From positions 1 through 59,047 of the forward strand of contig CAZIVR010000009.1 in the NCBI GenBank assembly GCA_964542745.1: a stretch of 59,047 bases of DNA. The letters are read 5' to 3'. The notes under the pieces are model-generated. The model did not search any database. It worked only from the letters and a program-made list of their open reading frames with translations, and was not told the DNA's origin. This document shows, piece by piece, positions 51,366 to 59,047 of the stretch (the first letter of the stretch is position 1; each line of letters begins with the position of its first letter). Both the position numbers and the translations under genes were made by a program. This DNA comes from DATKAB01 sp964542745 (GTDB lineage Bacteria > Eisenbacteria > RBG-16-71-46).

Positions 51366-53606
51366 CTAGCGGTCCGACCCGCCGGCGGCTTCGGAGGAAT
51401 AGCCGTAGGTGTTGGCGCGGTAGCCGTAGTACTGGGGCAGGATCTCCCCCACGTCGTTGAGCAGCACGCCCAGCAGGTTGTCGCGCGCCTCGCGCTGGAC
51501 CTTGACCCCGTACTCGGCCGCCTTGCGCACGGTGCTGCCGGCCTTGATCACGTAGAGCACGCCCTCGACGGCCCGGCCGAGGATCAGCGCGTCGGGCACC
51601 GCGAGGTTGGGCGCGGCGTCGAGGATCACGAGCGGGTAGCGTTTGGTCGCTTCCTCGAGGAACCACTCGACGCCGGCGGTGTCGATCAGCTCGGAGGCCG
51701 GGCGCTCGCTGCGCCCCGCGGGGAGGAAGTCGAGCGAGGATTCGACCGTGCGCCGCACGAAGCGCTCGTCGAACTGGCGCTGCTGGAGCATCTGCGAGAG
51801 CCCCCAGCTGGCCCCCGGCAGGCCCAGCGACCGGTGGAGCGCCGGGCTGCGCAGGTCGAAGTCCACCAGCAGCAGCTTCTCGCGCAGCTCGCGCGCCAGC
51901 GTGAGCGCGAGGCAGGCGGTGGTGGTGGTCTTGCCCTCGCCCCGCGTGGCGCTCGTGACCAGGAGGGTTCGCGGCATCGTGCGGCCGCGGGTGCGGGCCA
52001 GGTTGAGGTAGATGCGCCGGAACTCGAGCCCGAGCGGGCTCTCGACCTTGAGCCGGTGGAGCAGGCCGGCGTCCTTCGCGTCGGGGGCCGCGCCCGCCGG
52101 CCGGCCGCGCCGCGAAGCACGCTGCAGCTCCTCGACCCGCGGGACGGCGCCGAGCACCGGGAGCCCGACCAGGCTCTCCACCTCTTCCGCGTTCTTCATG
52201 GACTGGTCGTGCTGCTCCACGAACACGATGAGCCCCACGCCCACCAGGCCCCCGACCACCAGCGACAGCAGGATCAGGACCGGCCGGTTGGGCTTGCCGG
52301 GATGGCGCGGCAGGTTGGCCGGCTCCAGGACCTTGAAGCGCCCGCTGACCTTCGCGTTCTGGAACGCCTCGGTGATCTGGGCCGCCGCCGACTGCTGGAG
52401 GAACGAGTTGTAGAGCGCCCGGTCGTTGTCCACCTGCTGCTGGAGCCGGGCGAGCGTCATGTCCTGGTCGGGCGCCGACACCACGCGCCGCTCGTAGTTC
52501 GAGATTTCGTTCCTCAGGAAATCGAGCCGCGCCTTGCGGGCCTCGGCGTCGGCCTGCGCGAGACGGTAGCGGACCAGCAGGTCGCGGGTTTCCGGACGCA
52601 TGGCGGGCAGGGCGCGCGCCGCGTTGCCGGAGAGCTCGGCCTCGAGTTCCGTCACCTTGCGCGAGAGATCGAGCCGGATCGCCGCGCCCCCGTCGCCTCC
52701 GGCCGTGACCAGCGCGGCGTGGGCCAGCTGGCGCTCGAGCCCGGCGATCTGGGCCGCGAGCCGCCCGGCCTGGGCGCTGGTGAGCTGCGACGGATCGTTC
52801 TCGCGGACCTCGGGCGGGAACTGGGATCGAATCCGGTTGACCCGCTGCCGCTGCTCCTCCACCTCGCTCTCGGCCTGGTCGGCGAGCGTCCGCGCCACGA
52901 GCAGGTTGGAGCCGCTGACCACGCCTCCGCTGAGGGCGGTGGCCGCCGAGGCGCGGCGCGCGGCCTCGAGCCGCGCCTCGCTCTCCTGCAGCCGGCGGCG
53001 GTAGATCTGCTGCTGCTCGATCGAGAACTCCTGGGTCGCGCGCACCGCCTCGAGCTGGGCCGCCTTGGAGAGCAGCACGAACTGGTCGGCCACGCTGCCG
53101 GCCACCCGGCGCGCGCGCGCCGGCGTGTAGTCGCCCACCGTCACCACGAAGATGTTGCCGCGCTGGCGGCGGATGCCGATCGCCTGCCGCAGGTGGTCCA
53201 CCAGGAAGCTCTCGACCGATTCGTCCTCCTCGACCCCGGGGATCCGCCCGCCGGACTTGAGCGCCCATGCCCGGGTCTCCGGATCGTTCTTGAGGCCGGC
53301 CGCGGCGATCACGGTGCGGAGGAACAGGCTGCTCTGCACCTGGTCGCGCAGGATCTCGGCCTGCTGGTCGATGTTGTCGCTCCCGCCCACCATGCCGCCC
53401 AGCGGGCCCGAGAGCTGCTGCGGGCGCTCGAGGAACAGCGTGGTGGTGCTGAAGTAGACCGGCCGGAGCAGGAACGCCGCCGCGACCCCGCACGCCAGCG
53501 CCGCCAGCCACGGCCCGATCAGCAGCCAGCGGCGGCGCGCCACCATGCGCAGCAGTTCCTGCGGATCCACGGGGGGCGGCCCGGCGGGCCCGGCGGGCGC
53601 GTTCAC
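51366..53606 (-). CDS. Wzc-type polysaccharide co-polymerase with tyrosine autokinase domain
   Basis: 746 residues. Wzz domain with two membrane helices (about 30-48 and 440-460) around a long periplasmic coiled-coil region, then a BY-kinase domain with Walker A ATRGEGKTTTTA, Walker A-prime LLLVDFDLRSP, Walker B LVILDAAP, and a C-terminal tyrosine cluster YYGYRANTYGYSS. It controls chain length and export with Wza. Many exosortase loci have separate Wzz and kinase genes; here they are one chain. GTG start at 53606, 2 bases after wza. Confidence 0.94.
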   Translation of the reverse strand: MNAPAGPAGPPPVDPQELLRMVARRRWLLIGPWLAALACGVAAAFLLRPVYFSTTTLFLERPQQLSGPLGGMVGGSDNIDQQAEILRDQVQSSLFLRTVIAAAGLKNDPETRAWALKSGGRIPGVEEDESVESFLVDHLRQAIGIRRQRGNIFVVTVGDYTPARARRVAGSVADQFVLLSKAAQLEAVRATQEFSIEQQQIYRRRLQESEARLEAARRASAATALSGGVVSGSNLLVARTLADQAESEVEEQRQRVNRIRSQFPPEVRENDPSQLTSAQAGRLAAQIAGLERQLAHAALVTAGGDGGAAIRLDLSRKVTELEAELSGNAARALPAMRPETRDLLVRYRLAQADAEARKARLDFLRNEISNYERRVVSAPDQDMTLARLQQQVDNDRALYNSFLQQSAAAQITEAFQNAKVSGRFKVLEPANLPRHPGKPNRPVLILLSLVVGGLVGVGLIVFVEQHDQSMKNAEEVESLVGLPVLGAVPRVEELQRASRRGRPAGAAPDAKDAGLLHRLKVESPLGLEFRRIYLNLARTRGRTMPRTLLVTSATRGEGKTTTTACLALTLARELREKLLLVDFDLRSPALHRSLGLPGASWGLSQMLQQRQFDERFVRRTVESSLDFLPAGRSERPASELIDTAGVEWFLEEATKRYPLVILDAAPNLAVPDALILGRAVEGVLYVIKAGSTVRKAAEYGVKVQREARDNLLGVLLNDVGEILPQYYGYRANTYGYSSEAAGGSDR

Positions 53607-53608
53607 GG

Positions 53609-54568
53609 TCAGCGGCCTTCCCGCTTGAGCACGTCCACGGCGAGCGCGATGTTGAGCAGGTCGCGCGAGATGGCGAGCGTCTGCGTGAAGACGGTCCAGG
53701 CCGCGCTCGAGCCGCTCGGGCTCACGAACACGACGTCCCCCGGCTTCACCACCAGCGGCTGGAACCCGCTCCGCTCGAAGGCGGCCTTCAGGTCCACCGT
53801 GCGCACCTCGGTGCCGCCCGGAGCGGGCGTCGCGATGCGCACCAGCCGCAGGTTGGCGCGCGTGGTGAACCCGCCGGCCTGCGCCATCAGCATGAACAGG
53901 TCGAGGCCGGATCCGACGGCGTAGAGGCCGGGCTTGAGCACCTCGCCCAGCACCGCGACGCCGTCGCCAGGGGCCCCCGCGTAGGCGCCGCCATCCTTGG
54001 TGTTGAGCACCACCGTGTCCCCGGGCCGGAGCGCGGGCAGGTCGGTGCCGATGCCGTCGCGCAGCGCCGAAGCGACGTCCGCGGTGAGCACGCGCCGGGC
54101 TTCGCCTTCCTTGCGGATCACCTGCACCCGCGACAGGTCGGCCGCCGTCTGCGCGCCGCCCGCCTGGCTGATCAGGTCCACGAGCCCGGGCAGCGTCTGG
54201 AAGCCGTAGCGCCCCGGGCGCCCGACCGCGCCCACCACGTAGACGCTGCGGCTCAGGTACTGGCTGACCGTGACCGTGACCGTGGTCGTCTGCCGGAGGT
54301 AGGTCGAGAGCCGCTCGCCCAGCCGGTCGGACAGCTGCCGGGTGGTGAGCCCCGCGGCCTGGATCTCGCCGGCCGGCGCGAACACCAGCTTGCCGTCGGC
54401 GCCGATCGCGATCGTCCGGTCGAGCTCGGGGTGGAGCCACACCGCGACCTGCACCACGTCCTCCGCGCCCAGCACGTAGTCCTCGGCCCACGCGCGCGGG
54501 GCGGCCAGCGCCCACAGCACGGCGGCGCCCAGCAGCGCGGGGACGCGGATGGCCTTGATTCGCATCAT
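53609..54568 (-). CDS. Polysaccharide export outer-membrane protein (Wza/GumB family)
   Basis: 319 residues. Signal peptide to about residue 28 with no lipobox Cys, unlike E. coli Wza. Then a Poly_export domain (YVLGAEDVVQVAVWLHPEL) and two SLBB domains (VYVVGAVGRPGRYGF; VAVLGEVLKPGLYAV). A C-terminal amphipathic helix (FTQTLAISRDLLNIALAV) could cross the outer membrane as in Wza. ATG at 54568 in an ATGA overlap, with AAAGGAGTGA before it. Confidence 0.93.
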   Translation of the reverse strand: MMRIKAIRVPALLGAAVLWALAAPRAWAEDYVLGAEDVVQVAVWLHPELDRTIAIGADGKLVFAPAGEIQAAGLTTRQLSDRLGERLSTYLRQTTTVTVTVSQYLSRSVYVVGAVGRPGRYGFQTLPGLVDLISQAGGAQTAADLSRVQVIRKEGEARRVLTADVASALRDGIGTDLPALRPGDTVVLNTKDGGAYAGAPGDGVAVLGEVLKPGLYAVGSGLDLFMLMAQAGGFTTRANLRLVRIATPAPGGTEVRTVDLKAAFERSGFQPLVVKPGDVVFVSPSGSSAAWTVFTQTLAISRDLLNIALAVDVLKREGR

Positions 54569-57228
54569 GGGGTCACTCCTTTGACCGGCGAGGCGAGCGG
54601 CACGTTCGGCGCCTCCATCCGGCGCGGCCGCAGCAGCACCACCCGGAACGTGCGCAGCAGCGTGCGCAGGTCGAGCAGCAGCGAACGGTGATCAATGTAA
54701 TACAGGTCGTACTGGACCCGCCGGACCACCCCGTCGGCGTCCGAGTCGGAGCAGTCGGAAACCTGCGCCAGCCCGGTGAGCCCGGGGAGCACCGTGAAGC
54801 GCCGGGCGTAGCCCGGGATGAGGCCGGACCAGCGCAGCACGAGGCCCTCCTTTTCCGGCTTCGGCCCCACCAGGGCCATCTCCCCGCGCACCACGTTGAG
54901 CAGGAACGGCAGCTTGTCGAGGCGCCGCGACGCGGTCCAGCGTCCGACCGGCCCGAGATCGGCGCGGAAGCGCGCGCAGCGGATCGGCGAGCCCATCAGG
55001 TCCTGCGTGCGCCGCTCGATGCTGCGGCGGTCGATGGCGGCCTCGCGGCGCTTGCTGCGGCGGTGGAACCGCCGCCGCGTCATGCCGATCCGGGTCTCGT
55101 GGAGCAGGAACTCGCGGCTCCCGGCGCGCCGGGCCTCGAGAGCGACCAGCGCCCACAGGGGCGACGTCAGGGCGATGAGCAGAGAGGCGACCGCGGCCTC
55201 CGCCCAGCCGCGCACCACGTCCTGCCAGTCGCGGGCCTCCGGCAGCAGCGCCGGCGCCGGAGGGGCCGACGCCGGCAGCTCGATCACCGGTAGGGCCACC
55301 GGAGGCTCGGCCTGCGCGGAGAGCTCGGGCTCGAGGTACTCGGGGACCAGCCGGTGCAGCTGCCGCTTGATGGACTCGGCGTCGCCGTGACGCGCTTCGG
55401 CGATCAGGCCGTTGACCTCCTCGTGGAGGACGGACTCCTCCTTGGCGTCGAGGTCCCACACCAGGATGCGCTCGTGCCGCGTCATGCGCGTGCGCTCGGC
55501 GTCGGAGTGGAGCTCCTCGTAGAGCTTTTCGCCCGGGCGCAGGCCGGTGAAGCGGATCTCGATGTCGTCGCCCTCGCGCATGCCGGACATCCGGATCAGC
55601 TGGCGGGCCAGGTCCACGATGCGCACCTGCTCCCCCATGTCGAGCAGGAGCACCTCGCCGCCCTTGCCGATGACGGCCGACTGCAGCACGAGGCGGACGG
55701 CCTCGGGAATGGTCATGAAGTACCGGCGCGCCTCCGGGTGGGTGACGGTGATGGGGCCGCCGCGCGCGATCTGCTTCTGGAAGAGCGGGATGACCGAGCC
55801 GTCGCTGCCCAGCACGTTGCCGAAGCGCACCGCCACGAAGCCGGTGCGGCTCTGGCGCGAGCGGCTCTGCAGGATCATCTCGCACACCCGCTTCGAGGCC
55901 CCCATCACGCTGGTCGGGTTCACGGCCTTGTCGGTGGAGATCAGCACGAACTTGTCCACCCCGATGCGGTCCGAGGCCGCCACGAGGTTGCGGGTCCCGA
56001 GGATGTTGTTGAGCACCGCCTCGCGCGGGTTCGCCTCGAGCAGGGGCACGTGCTTGTGCGCCGCGGCGTGGAACACCAGGTGCGGGCGGAAGCGGTCGAA
56101 GGCGAGACTCACGCCCGCCTCGTCCTTGATGTCCGCCACCACCGGGTGGAGCACCAGGCCGGGCCGCTGCGCGGCGATTTCGTGGTGGAGGAAGTAGAGC
56201 CCGTTCTCGGCGTGATCGAGCAGCACCAGCTCGGCCGGCTCGAAGCCCGCGACCTGCCGCGCCAGTTCCGAACCGATCGAGCCGCCGGCGCCCGTGACCA
56301 TCACGCGACGCCCGCGGAGGAACTCGGCCAGCTCGCCGAGGTTGAGCTGCACGGGCTGCCGCCCGAGCAGGTCCTCGATCCGCACGTCTCGCATCTGGGA
56401 GAGCGCGGTGCGCCCGTGGAGGAGATCGGAGAGCCCGGGCAGGGTCTTGATGCGGACGCCGGCCTCGGAGCAGAAGCGCGCGATCTCGCGCACCACCTTC
56501 GCCGGCATCTCGGAGTCGGAAACGATCACCATCTCGGCGCGCGCCTCGGCGATGACGCGCGGCAGGTCCGCGATCGTGCCGCGCACCTTGACGCCCTCGA
56601 CGAGGCCGCCGGTCAGGCGCGGGTCGTCGTCGATGAAGCCGACCGGGACGAGGTTCTCGCTGCCCGCGAGCGTGCGGCGCATCTCCTGGATCAGGTGGAC
56701 CCCGGTCGGGTCGGCGCCCACCACCAGCGTCCGAACCGCCCGGTGCGTGGACCCGGAGCCGAGCACCCGCTCGCGCGAAAGACGCCACGCGAATCGCATC
56801 GCGCCCAGCACCACCACCTGCCAGACCCACACCATCGGGATGATGCTGCGCGGGAACAGCGGCTGGGCGCTGAAGAAGTCCACGAGCAGCATCGCGCAGG
56901 CCGAGAGGGTCGCGCCCTTGAACACCTGGAACAGCGTCACGGTGCTCGCGTAGCGCCACAGGCCGGTGTAGAGCCCCGAGACCCGGTAGCCGAGCAACGA
57001 GAGCGCGAGGAACCACGGCGCGGCGCGCAGCGCCCCGTCCCAGAAGCGCGGCGGCACGTCGCCCTCGAACCGCAGGATCAGCGACAGGGCGAAGCACGCC
57101 GACAGCACGGCCGAGTAGCCGAGCGTCAGCAGCAGGAATCGCGGCGTGCGCTTGAGCCCCATGGAGTTGTTTCGCGCCGATCGGGTTTTTCGCGGCCGGG
57201 CCGCACCGGAGGACGGAGACTCCGTCAT
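54565..57228 (-). CDS. Fusion of a UDP-sugar 4,6-dehydratase (FlaA1/WbpM/CapD type) with a degenerate phosphoglycosyl transferase domain
   Basis: 887 residues. Four membrane helices (30-145), a first Rossmann domain (VVGADPTG, about 169), then the SDR dehydratase: GAGGSIGS (313-320), FHAAAHKHVPLLE, STDK (431) and Met442-x3-Lys446, as in inverting 4,6-dehydratases such as WbpM. A Pro/Ala-rich linker (about 635-665) leads to a phosphoglycosyl transferase-like domain: hydrophobic hairpin (675-697), LDKLPFLLNVVRGEMALVGP and PGLTGLAQVSD. Its catalytic Asp-Glu pair is Asp771-Lys772 and KFRTM is lost, so this half is probably inactive. It should supply a 4-keto-6-deoxy sugar nucleotide at the membrane. 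First gene of the locus. Confidence 0.9.
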   Translation of the reverse strand: MTESPSSGAARPRKTRSARNNSMGLKRTPRFLLLTLGYSAVLSACFALSLILRFEGDVPPRFWDGALRAAPWFLALSLLGYRVSGLYTGLWRYASTVTLFQVFKGATLSACAMLLVDFFSAQPLFPRSIIPMVWVWQVVVLGAMRFAWRLSRERVLGSGSTHRAVRTLVVGADPTGVHLIQEMRRTLAGSENLVPVGFIDDDPRLTGGLVEGVKVRGTIADLPRVIAEARAEMVIVSDSEMPAKVVREIARFCSEAGVRIKTLPGLSDLLHGRTALSQMRDVRIEDLLGRQPVQLNLGELAEFLRGRRVMVTGAGGSIGSELARQVAGFEPAELVLLDHAENGLYFLHHEIAAQRPGLVLHPVVADIKDEAGVSLAFDRFRPHLVFHAAAHKHVPLLEANPREAVLNNILGTRNLVAASDRIGVDKFVLISTDKAVNPTSVMGASKRVCEMILQSRSRQSRTGFVAVRFGNVLGSDGSVIPLFQKQIARGGPITVTHPEARRYFMTIPEAVRLVLQSAVIGKGGEVLLLDMGEQVRIVDLARQLIRMSGMREGDDIEIRFTGLRPGEKLYEELHSDAERTRMTRHERILVWDLDAKEESVLHEEVNGLIAEARHGDAESIKRQLHRLVPEYLEPELSAQAEPPVALPVIELPASAPPAPALLPEARDWQDVVRGWAEAAVASLLIALTSPLWALVALEARRAGSREFLLHETRIGMTRRRFHRRSKRREAAIDRRSIERRTQDLMGSPIRCARFRADLGPVGRWTASRRLDKLPFLLNVVRGEMALVGPKPEKEGLVLRWSGLIPGYARRFTVLPGLTGLAQVSDCSDSDADGVVRRVQYDLYYIDHRSLLLDLRTLLRTFRVVLLRPRRMEAPNVPLASPVKGVTP

Positions 57229-57230
57229 CG

Positions 57231-57247
57231 GGGGGAGGACCTCCCCC
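57231..57247 (-). promoter_or_regulatory. Hairpin occluding the ribosome site of the first EPS gene
   Basis: The inverted repeat GGGGGAG-GTC-CTCCCCC (minus strand) contains the only good Shine-Dalgarno sequence before the ATG at 57228. When folded it would block initiation. An alternative start 22 codons on (MGLKRT) has no clear ribosome site. Confidence 0.45.
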
Positions 57248-57454
57248 TCGGGGCGCTTCCGGAAGTGGCCTGGGCGTGCGAGTCCGTAGCCTCTCCTGCG
57301 AGGTTCGTGCCCGGGCGTCGATTTGGGAGCGCGGCTCTCCCGAGGCCACGCCGCGTCGGGCGCTGGCCCATCGGGCGTCGTGCGTTCGGCCCGATCGCCG
57401 GCCCCCGGAGCGCCTTCACGGGCGCGCGAGGGTCCTAGGGCGAAGTTGCAGCGG

Positions 57455-57484
57455 ATTCTAGGGAGGCCGGGAAGAAGCTGTCAA
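57455..57484 (-). promoter_or_regulatory. Near-consensus sigma70 promoter of the EPS/exosortase operon
   Basis: On the minus strand TTGACA (57479-57484, perfect) and TAGAAT (57455-57460, 5/6) are 18 bases apart in a locally AT-richer stretch. Predicted start at about 57448. It is the best promoter in the window. Confidence 0.7.
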
Positions 57485-57678
57485 GATTTGGGAAGATAAC
57501 GCGTTAGGCGATCGCCACCATGCAGGTCGCGTACGCCTGTGGCAGATTGCACCGCGACGGAGTCCGGGTCTCGGACATCGCGCGCGCGACCCGCCGCGGA
57601 GCGAGGGATTTCAGCGACAGGCTGGGTGTCCCCACCCGACGGCGACGCGCGCCTCATCGCCTCCCAAGGAGACTTTCC

Positions 57679-58140
57679 ATGAACGATTCCCAGGCCCCGC
57701 CCCCCGAGTGGAGCCGCCGGCTCGACGCGCTCGAGCGCCGCAACCGGAGGCTGTCCGGGCTCGTGACGCTGCTCGTGATCATGGCGTTCGTCCAGACCGC
57801 GTGGCACCTGATGCCGGCCCCGGAGATGGTGTCGGCCCGGCGCTTCGTGCTCAAGGAGCGCGGCCGGCCGAATCGCGGCGAATTCTCGATCTGGCAGGAC
57901 GGGACCCCCGCGTTCCGGATCAACAACGCGAACGGGGAGGCGCGGGCGCTGTGGGCGCTCCGCAAGGACGGCACGCTGAGCCTGCGGATGAGCGACGCAC
58001 GGTTCCAGACGCGCGCCGAACTGTTCGTGACGCCCGAGGGCCTGCCTCACCTCTCCCTCTACGGCGACGACGGCCGCAGCCGCGCGGTCCTGTGGGTGAA
58101 CCGCGAGAACCTCCCGGAACTCAAGTACCCGGCGCGCTGA
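57679..58140 (+). CDS. Small membrane-anchored protein with short beta-repeats
   Basis: 153 residues. One membrane helix at about 27-47 after a basic N-terminus (RRLDALERRNRRLSG). The rest has three to four repeats of about 23 residues with the pattern G-x-P-x-[LF]-x-[LI]-x-[DN]-x-x-G-x-x-R-A-x-[LF], as in small bacterial proteins that form a flat beta stack. The ATG at 57679 follows AAGGAG; a longer frame opens at 57520 but lacks a ribosome site. It is divergent from the EPS operon. Function unknown. Confidence 0.75.
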   Translation: MNDSQAPPPEWSRRLDALERRNRRLSGLVTLLVIMAFVQTAWHLMPAPEMVSARRFVLKERGRPNRGEFSIWQDGTPAFRINNANGEARALWALRKDGTLSLRMSDARFQTRAELFVTPEGLPHLSLYGDDGRSRAVLWVNRENLPELKYPAR

Positions 58141-58162
58141 GGGGCGACCCGGCCGGCGCGGT

Positions 58163-59047
58163 CTAGCGAGGGGCGGGTGACGGATTCCGGGTCCAGATCC
58201 AGATCACCGGCGAGATCGGCAGCCCGCGCACCGGCTTCGACCACGGCGGGGGCGGCAGGTCGGCCGCGAGCCGGTAGTGGCCGTGCGGGTCCTCGAGCGC
58301 GCCGAGCCACGTGCGCCGGAGTTCCGGATCGCCCTCCAGCACGTAGCGGTCGAAGCTGGACAGCATCACCACGTCGGCGGTCGGCCCGCGCGCCACGCGG
58401 TCGAGCGTGTCCGCGGCGACCCGGGTGACGTCGTAGCCGGCCGGCACTCGGGCCTGGAAGCGGGGATTCCCGACGATCTCCACGGTCGGAGGGGTTCCGC
58501 CCCCCGCGGGACGATGCCGCTCGAGCCACGCGCTGGCCCGGTGGCGCGTGTCGCCGAGCTGGGCGACCCCCAGCAGCGGTCCGCCCGCCGCGGCGAGCGC
58601 CAGCAGCGACACCACCAGCGGGACTCGGGCGCGCGGCCAGCGGTCGAGCAGGTCGCTCCAGCCGCGCGCGGCGAGCGGCAACGCCAGCAGCAGGGCCGGA
58701 AGCAGGAAGCGCGGATAGACGTAGCCGATCACGGCGAGGAAGCCGATCGCGTAGGCGGCGAGCCCGAGCCCGCGGGCCCCGAGCCCGCGGAGGCCGGCGC
58801 CCCGCGCCAGCGCCCACAGCGCCCCGGCCAGGATGGGCCAGCCCAGCGCGAGCGGCAGCCACTCCGCGGCGCGCGCCGCGAGCGCGGCGAAGCCCGGGGC
58901 CGTGGCCGGAAAGTCGCGTGGGTAGCGCGCCTGCTCGAACAGGAACCGGTGGTGGGCGATCCAGCCGGAGAGATTGAAGGGAAGCCCCCACGCGACGACG
59001 TACGCGACCGCCGCGCCGCCGGCCGCCACGCCCGCGCCGCGCAGCCG
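58163..59047 (-). CDS. Integral-membrane glycosyltransferase, GT39/ArnT-like, C-terminal part
   Basis: At least 295 residues; the frame stays open to the window edge, so the N-terminal catalytic half lies outside. About five membrane helices, including GFLAVIGYVYPRFLLPALLLALPLA, which is typical of the C-terminal helices of dolichyl-phosphate-mannose-type (GT39/ArnT) enzymes, then a soluble 120-residue domain with SAWLERHRPAG and DVVMLSSFDRYVL. It converges on the small membrane protein, 22 bases apart. Confidence 0.7.
   Translation of the reverse strand, partial: RLRGAGVAAGGAAVAYVVAWGLPFNLSGWIAHHRFLFEQARYPRDFPATAPGFAALAARAAEWLPLALGWPILAGALWALARGAGLRGLGARGLGLAAYAIGFLAVIGYVYPRFLLPALLLALPLAARGWSDLLDRWPRARVPLVVSLLALAAAGGPLLGVAQLGDTRHRASAWLERHRPAGGGTPPTVEIVGNPRFQARVPAGYDVTRVAADTLDRVARGPTADVVMLSSFDRYVLEGDPELRRTWLGALEDPHGHYRLAADLPPPPWSKPVRGLPISPVIWIWTRNPSPAPR

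Larger units (their letters stand above)
57229..57678. other. Divergent intergenic region upstream of the EPS operon
   Basis: 450 bases. The left half is the roughly 220-base leader of the minus-strand EPS operon, with the hairpin at 57231-57247 beside its first start codon; the operon promoter lies at 57455-57484. The right half is the leader of the plus-strand gene at 57679, in which I see a ribosome site but no convincing promoter. Confidence 0.6.

Noticed and set aside
57520..57678. N-terminal extension of the small membrane protein from an ATG at 57520
   Set aside because: No ribosome site there, the extension is Arg-rich with no fold, and AAGGAG stands correctly before the ATG at 57679.

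Overview
The window is 59 kb of very GC-rich DNA (I estimate about 70 percent or more) that is almost completely coding, with 45 supported protein genes, one riboswitch and no rRNA, tRNA, transposon or CRISPR array that I can recognise. It looks like a chromosome segment of a Gram-negative bacterium: two lipoproteins and several predicted outer-membrane or export proteins (beta-barrels, Wza-type exporter), Lgt, a rod-shape mre/mrd cluster and an exosortase/EPS locus. FlgD-like C-terminal tails on two secreted proteins, a GWxTD-type protein, an M6 protease with such a tail and NTF2-like lipoproteins fit Candidatus Eisenbacteria or a neighbouring FCB-type lineage. That assignment is inference from gene content, not from a marker alignment.

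Region 1 (1-14.4 kb, minus strand): a secreted beta-helix protein (121-2613), then one long array read from mreB downwards: mreB, mreC, mreD, mrdA (PBP2), rodA, lgt, aroE, comF, a CbiMQO-type Ni/Co ECF transporter and rarA. Neighbours overlap by a few bases or lie within 8 bases of each other, so cell elongation, lipoprotein maturation, shikimate synthesis, metal uptake and replication-fork repair appear to share one transcript.

Region 2 (14.4-28.2 kb): a plus-strand operon of an unknown beta-barrel plus two small lipoproteins; a glutamate dehydrogenase with an inverted repeat around its -10 box; a second beta-barrel protein with a strong UUCG-loop terminator; an SH3/NlpC peptidase overlapping a GWxTD-domain protein; and, divergently, an M6 metalloprotease coupled to an M23 peptidase.

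Region 3 (28.2-32.2 kb): ileS preceded by a complete T-box riboswitch with AUC specifier, UGGU-bearing 7-base bulge, and mutually exclusive antiterminator and terminator helices. This is the clearest unusual element in the window. A deoxynucleoside kinase follows on the other strand.

Region 4 (32.5-57.5 kb, minus strand): a 19-gene exopolysaccharide/exosortase locus transcribed from a near-consensus promoter at about 57,480. In order: a 4,6-dehydratase fused to a degenerate phosphoglycosyl transferase, Wza, Wzc-type kinase, Wzx flippase, two GT2 transferases, ligase/polymerase, polysaccharide deacetylase, three GT4 transferases, FemAB-like acyltransferase, an intact phosphoglycosyl transferase, exosortase, EpsI, an unknown membrane protein, a TPR lipoprotein, and the PrsK/PrsR two-component pair. 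Glycan assembly, protein sorting and their regulators are thus in one array, but no PEP-CTERM substrate is visible in the window. The last 1.4 kb holds a small membrane-anchored repeat protein and the C-terminal part of a GT39-like membrane glycosyltransferase cut by the window edge.
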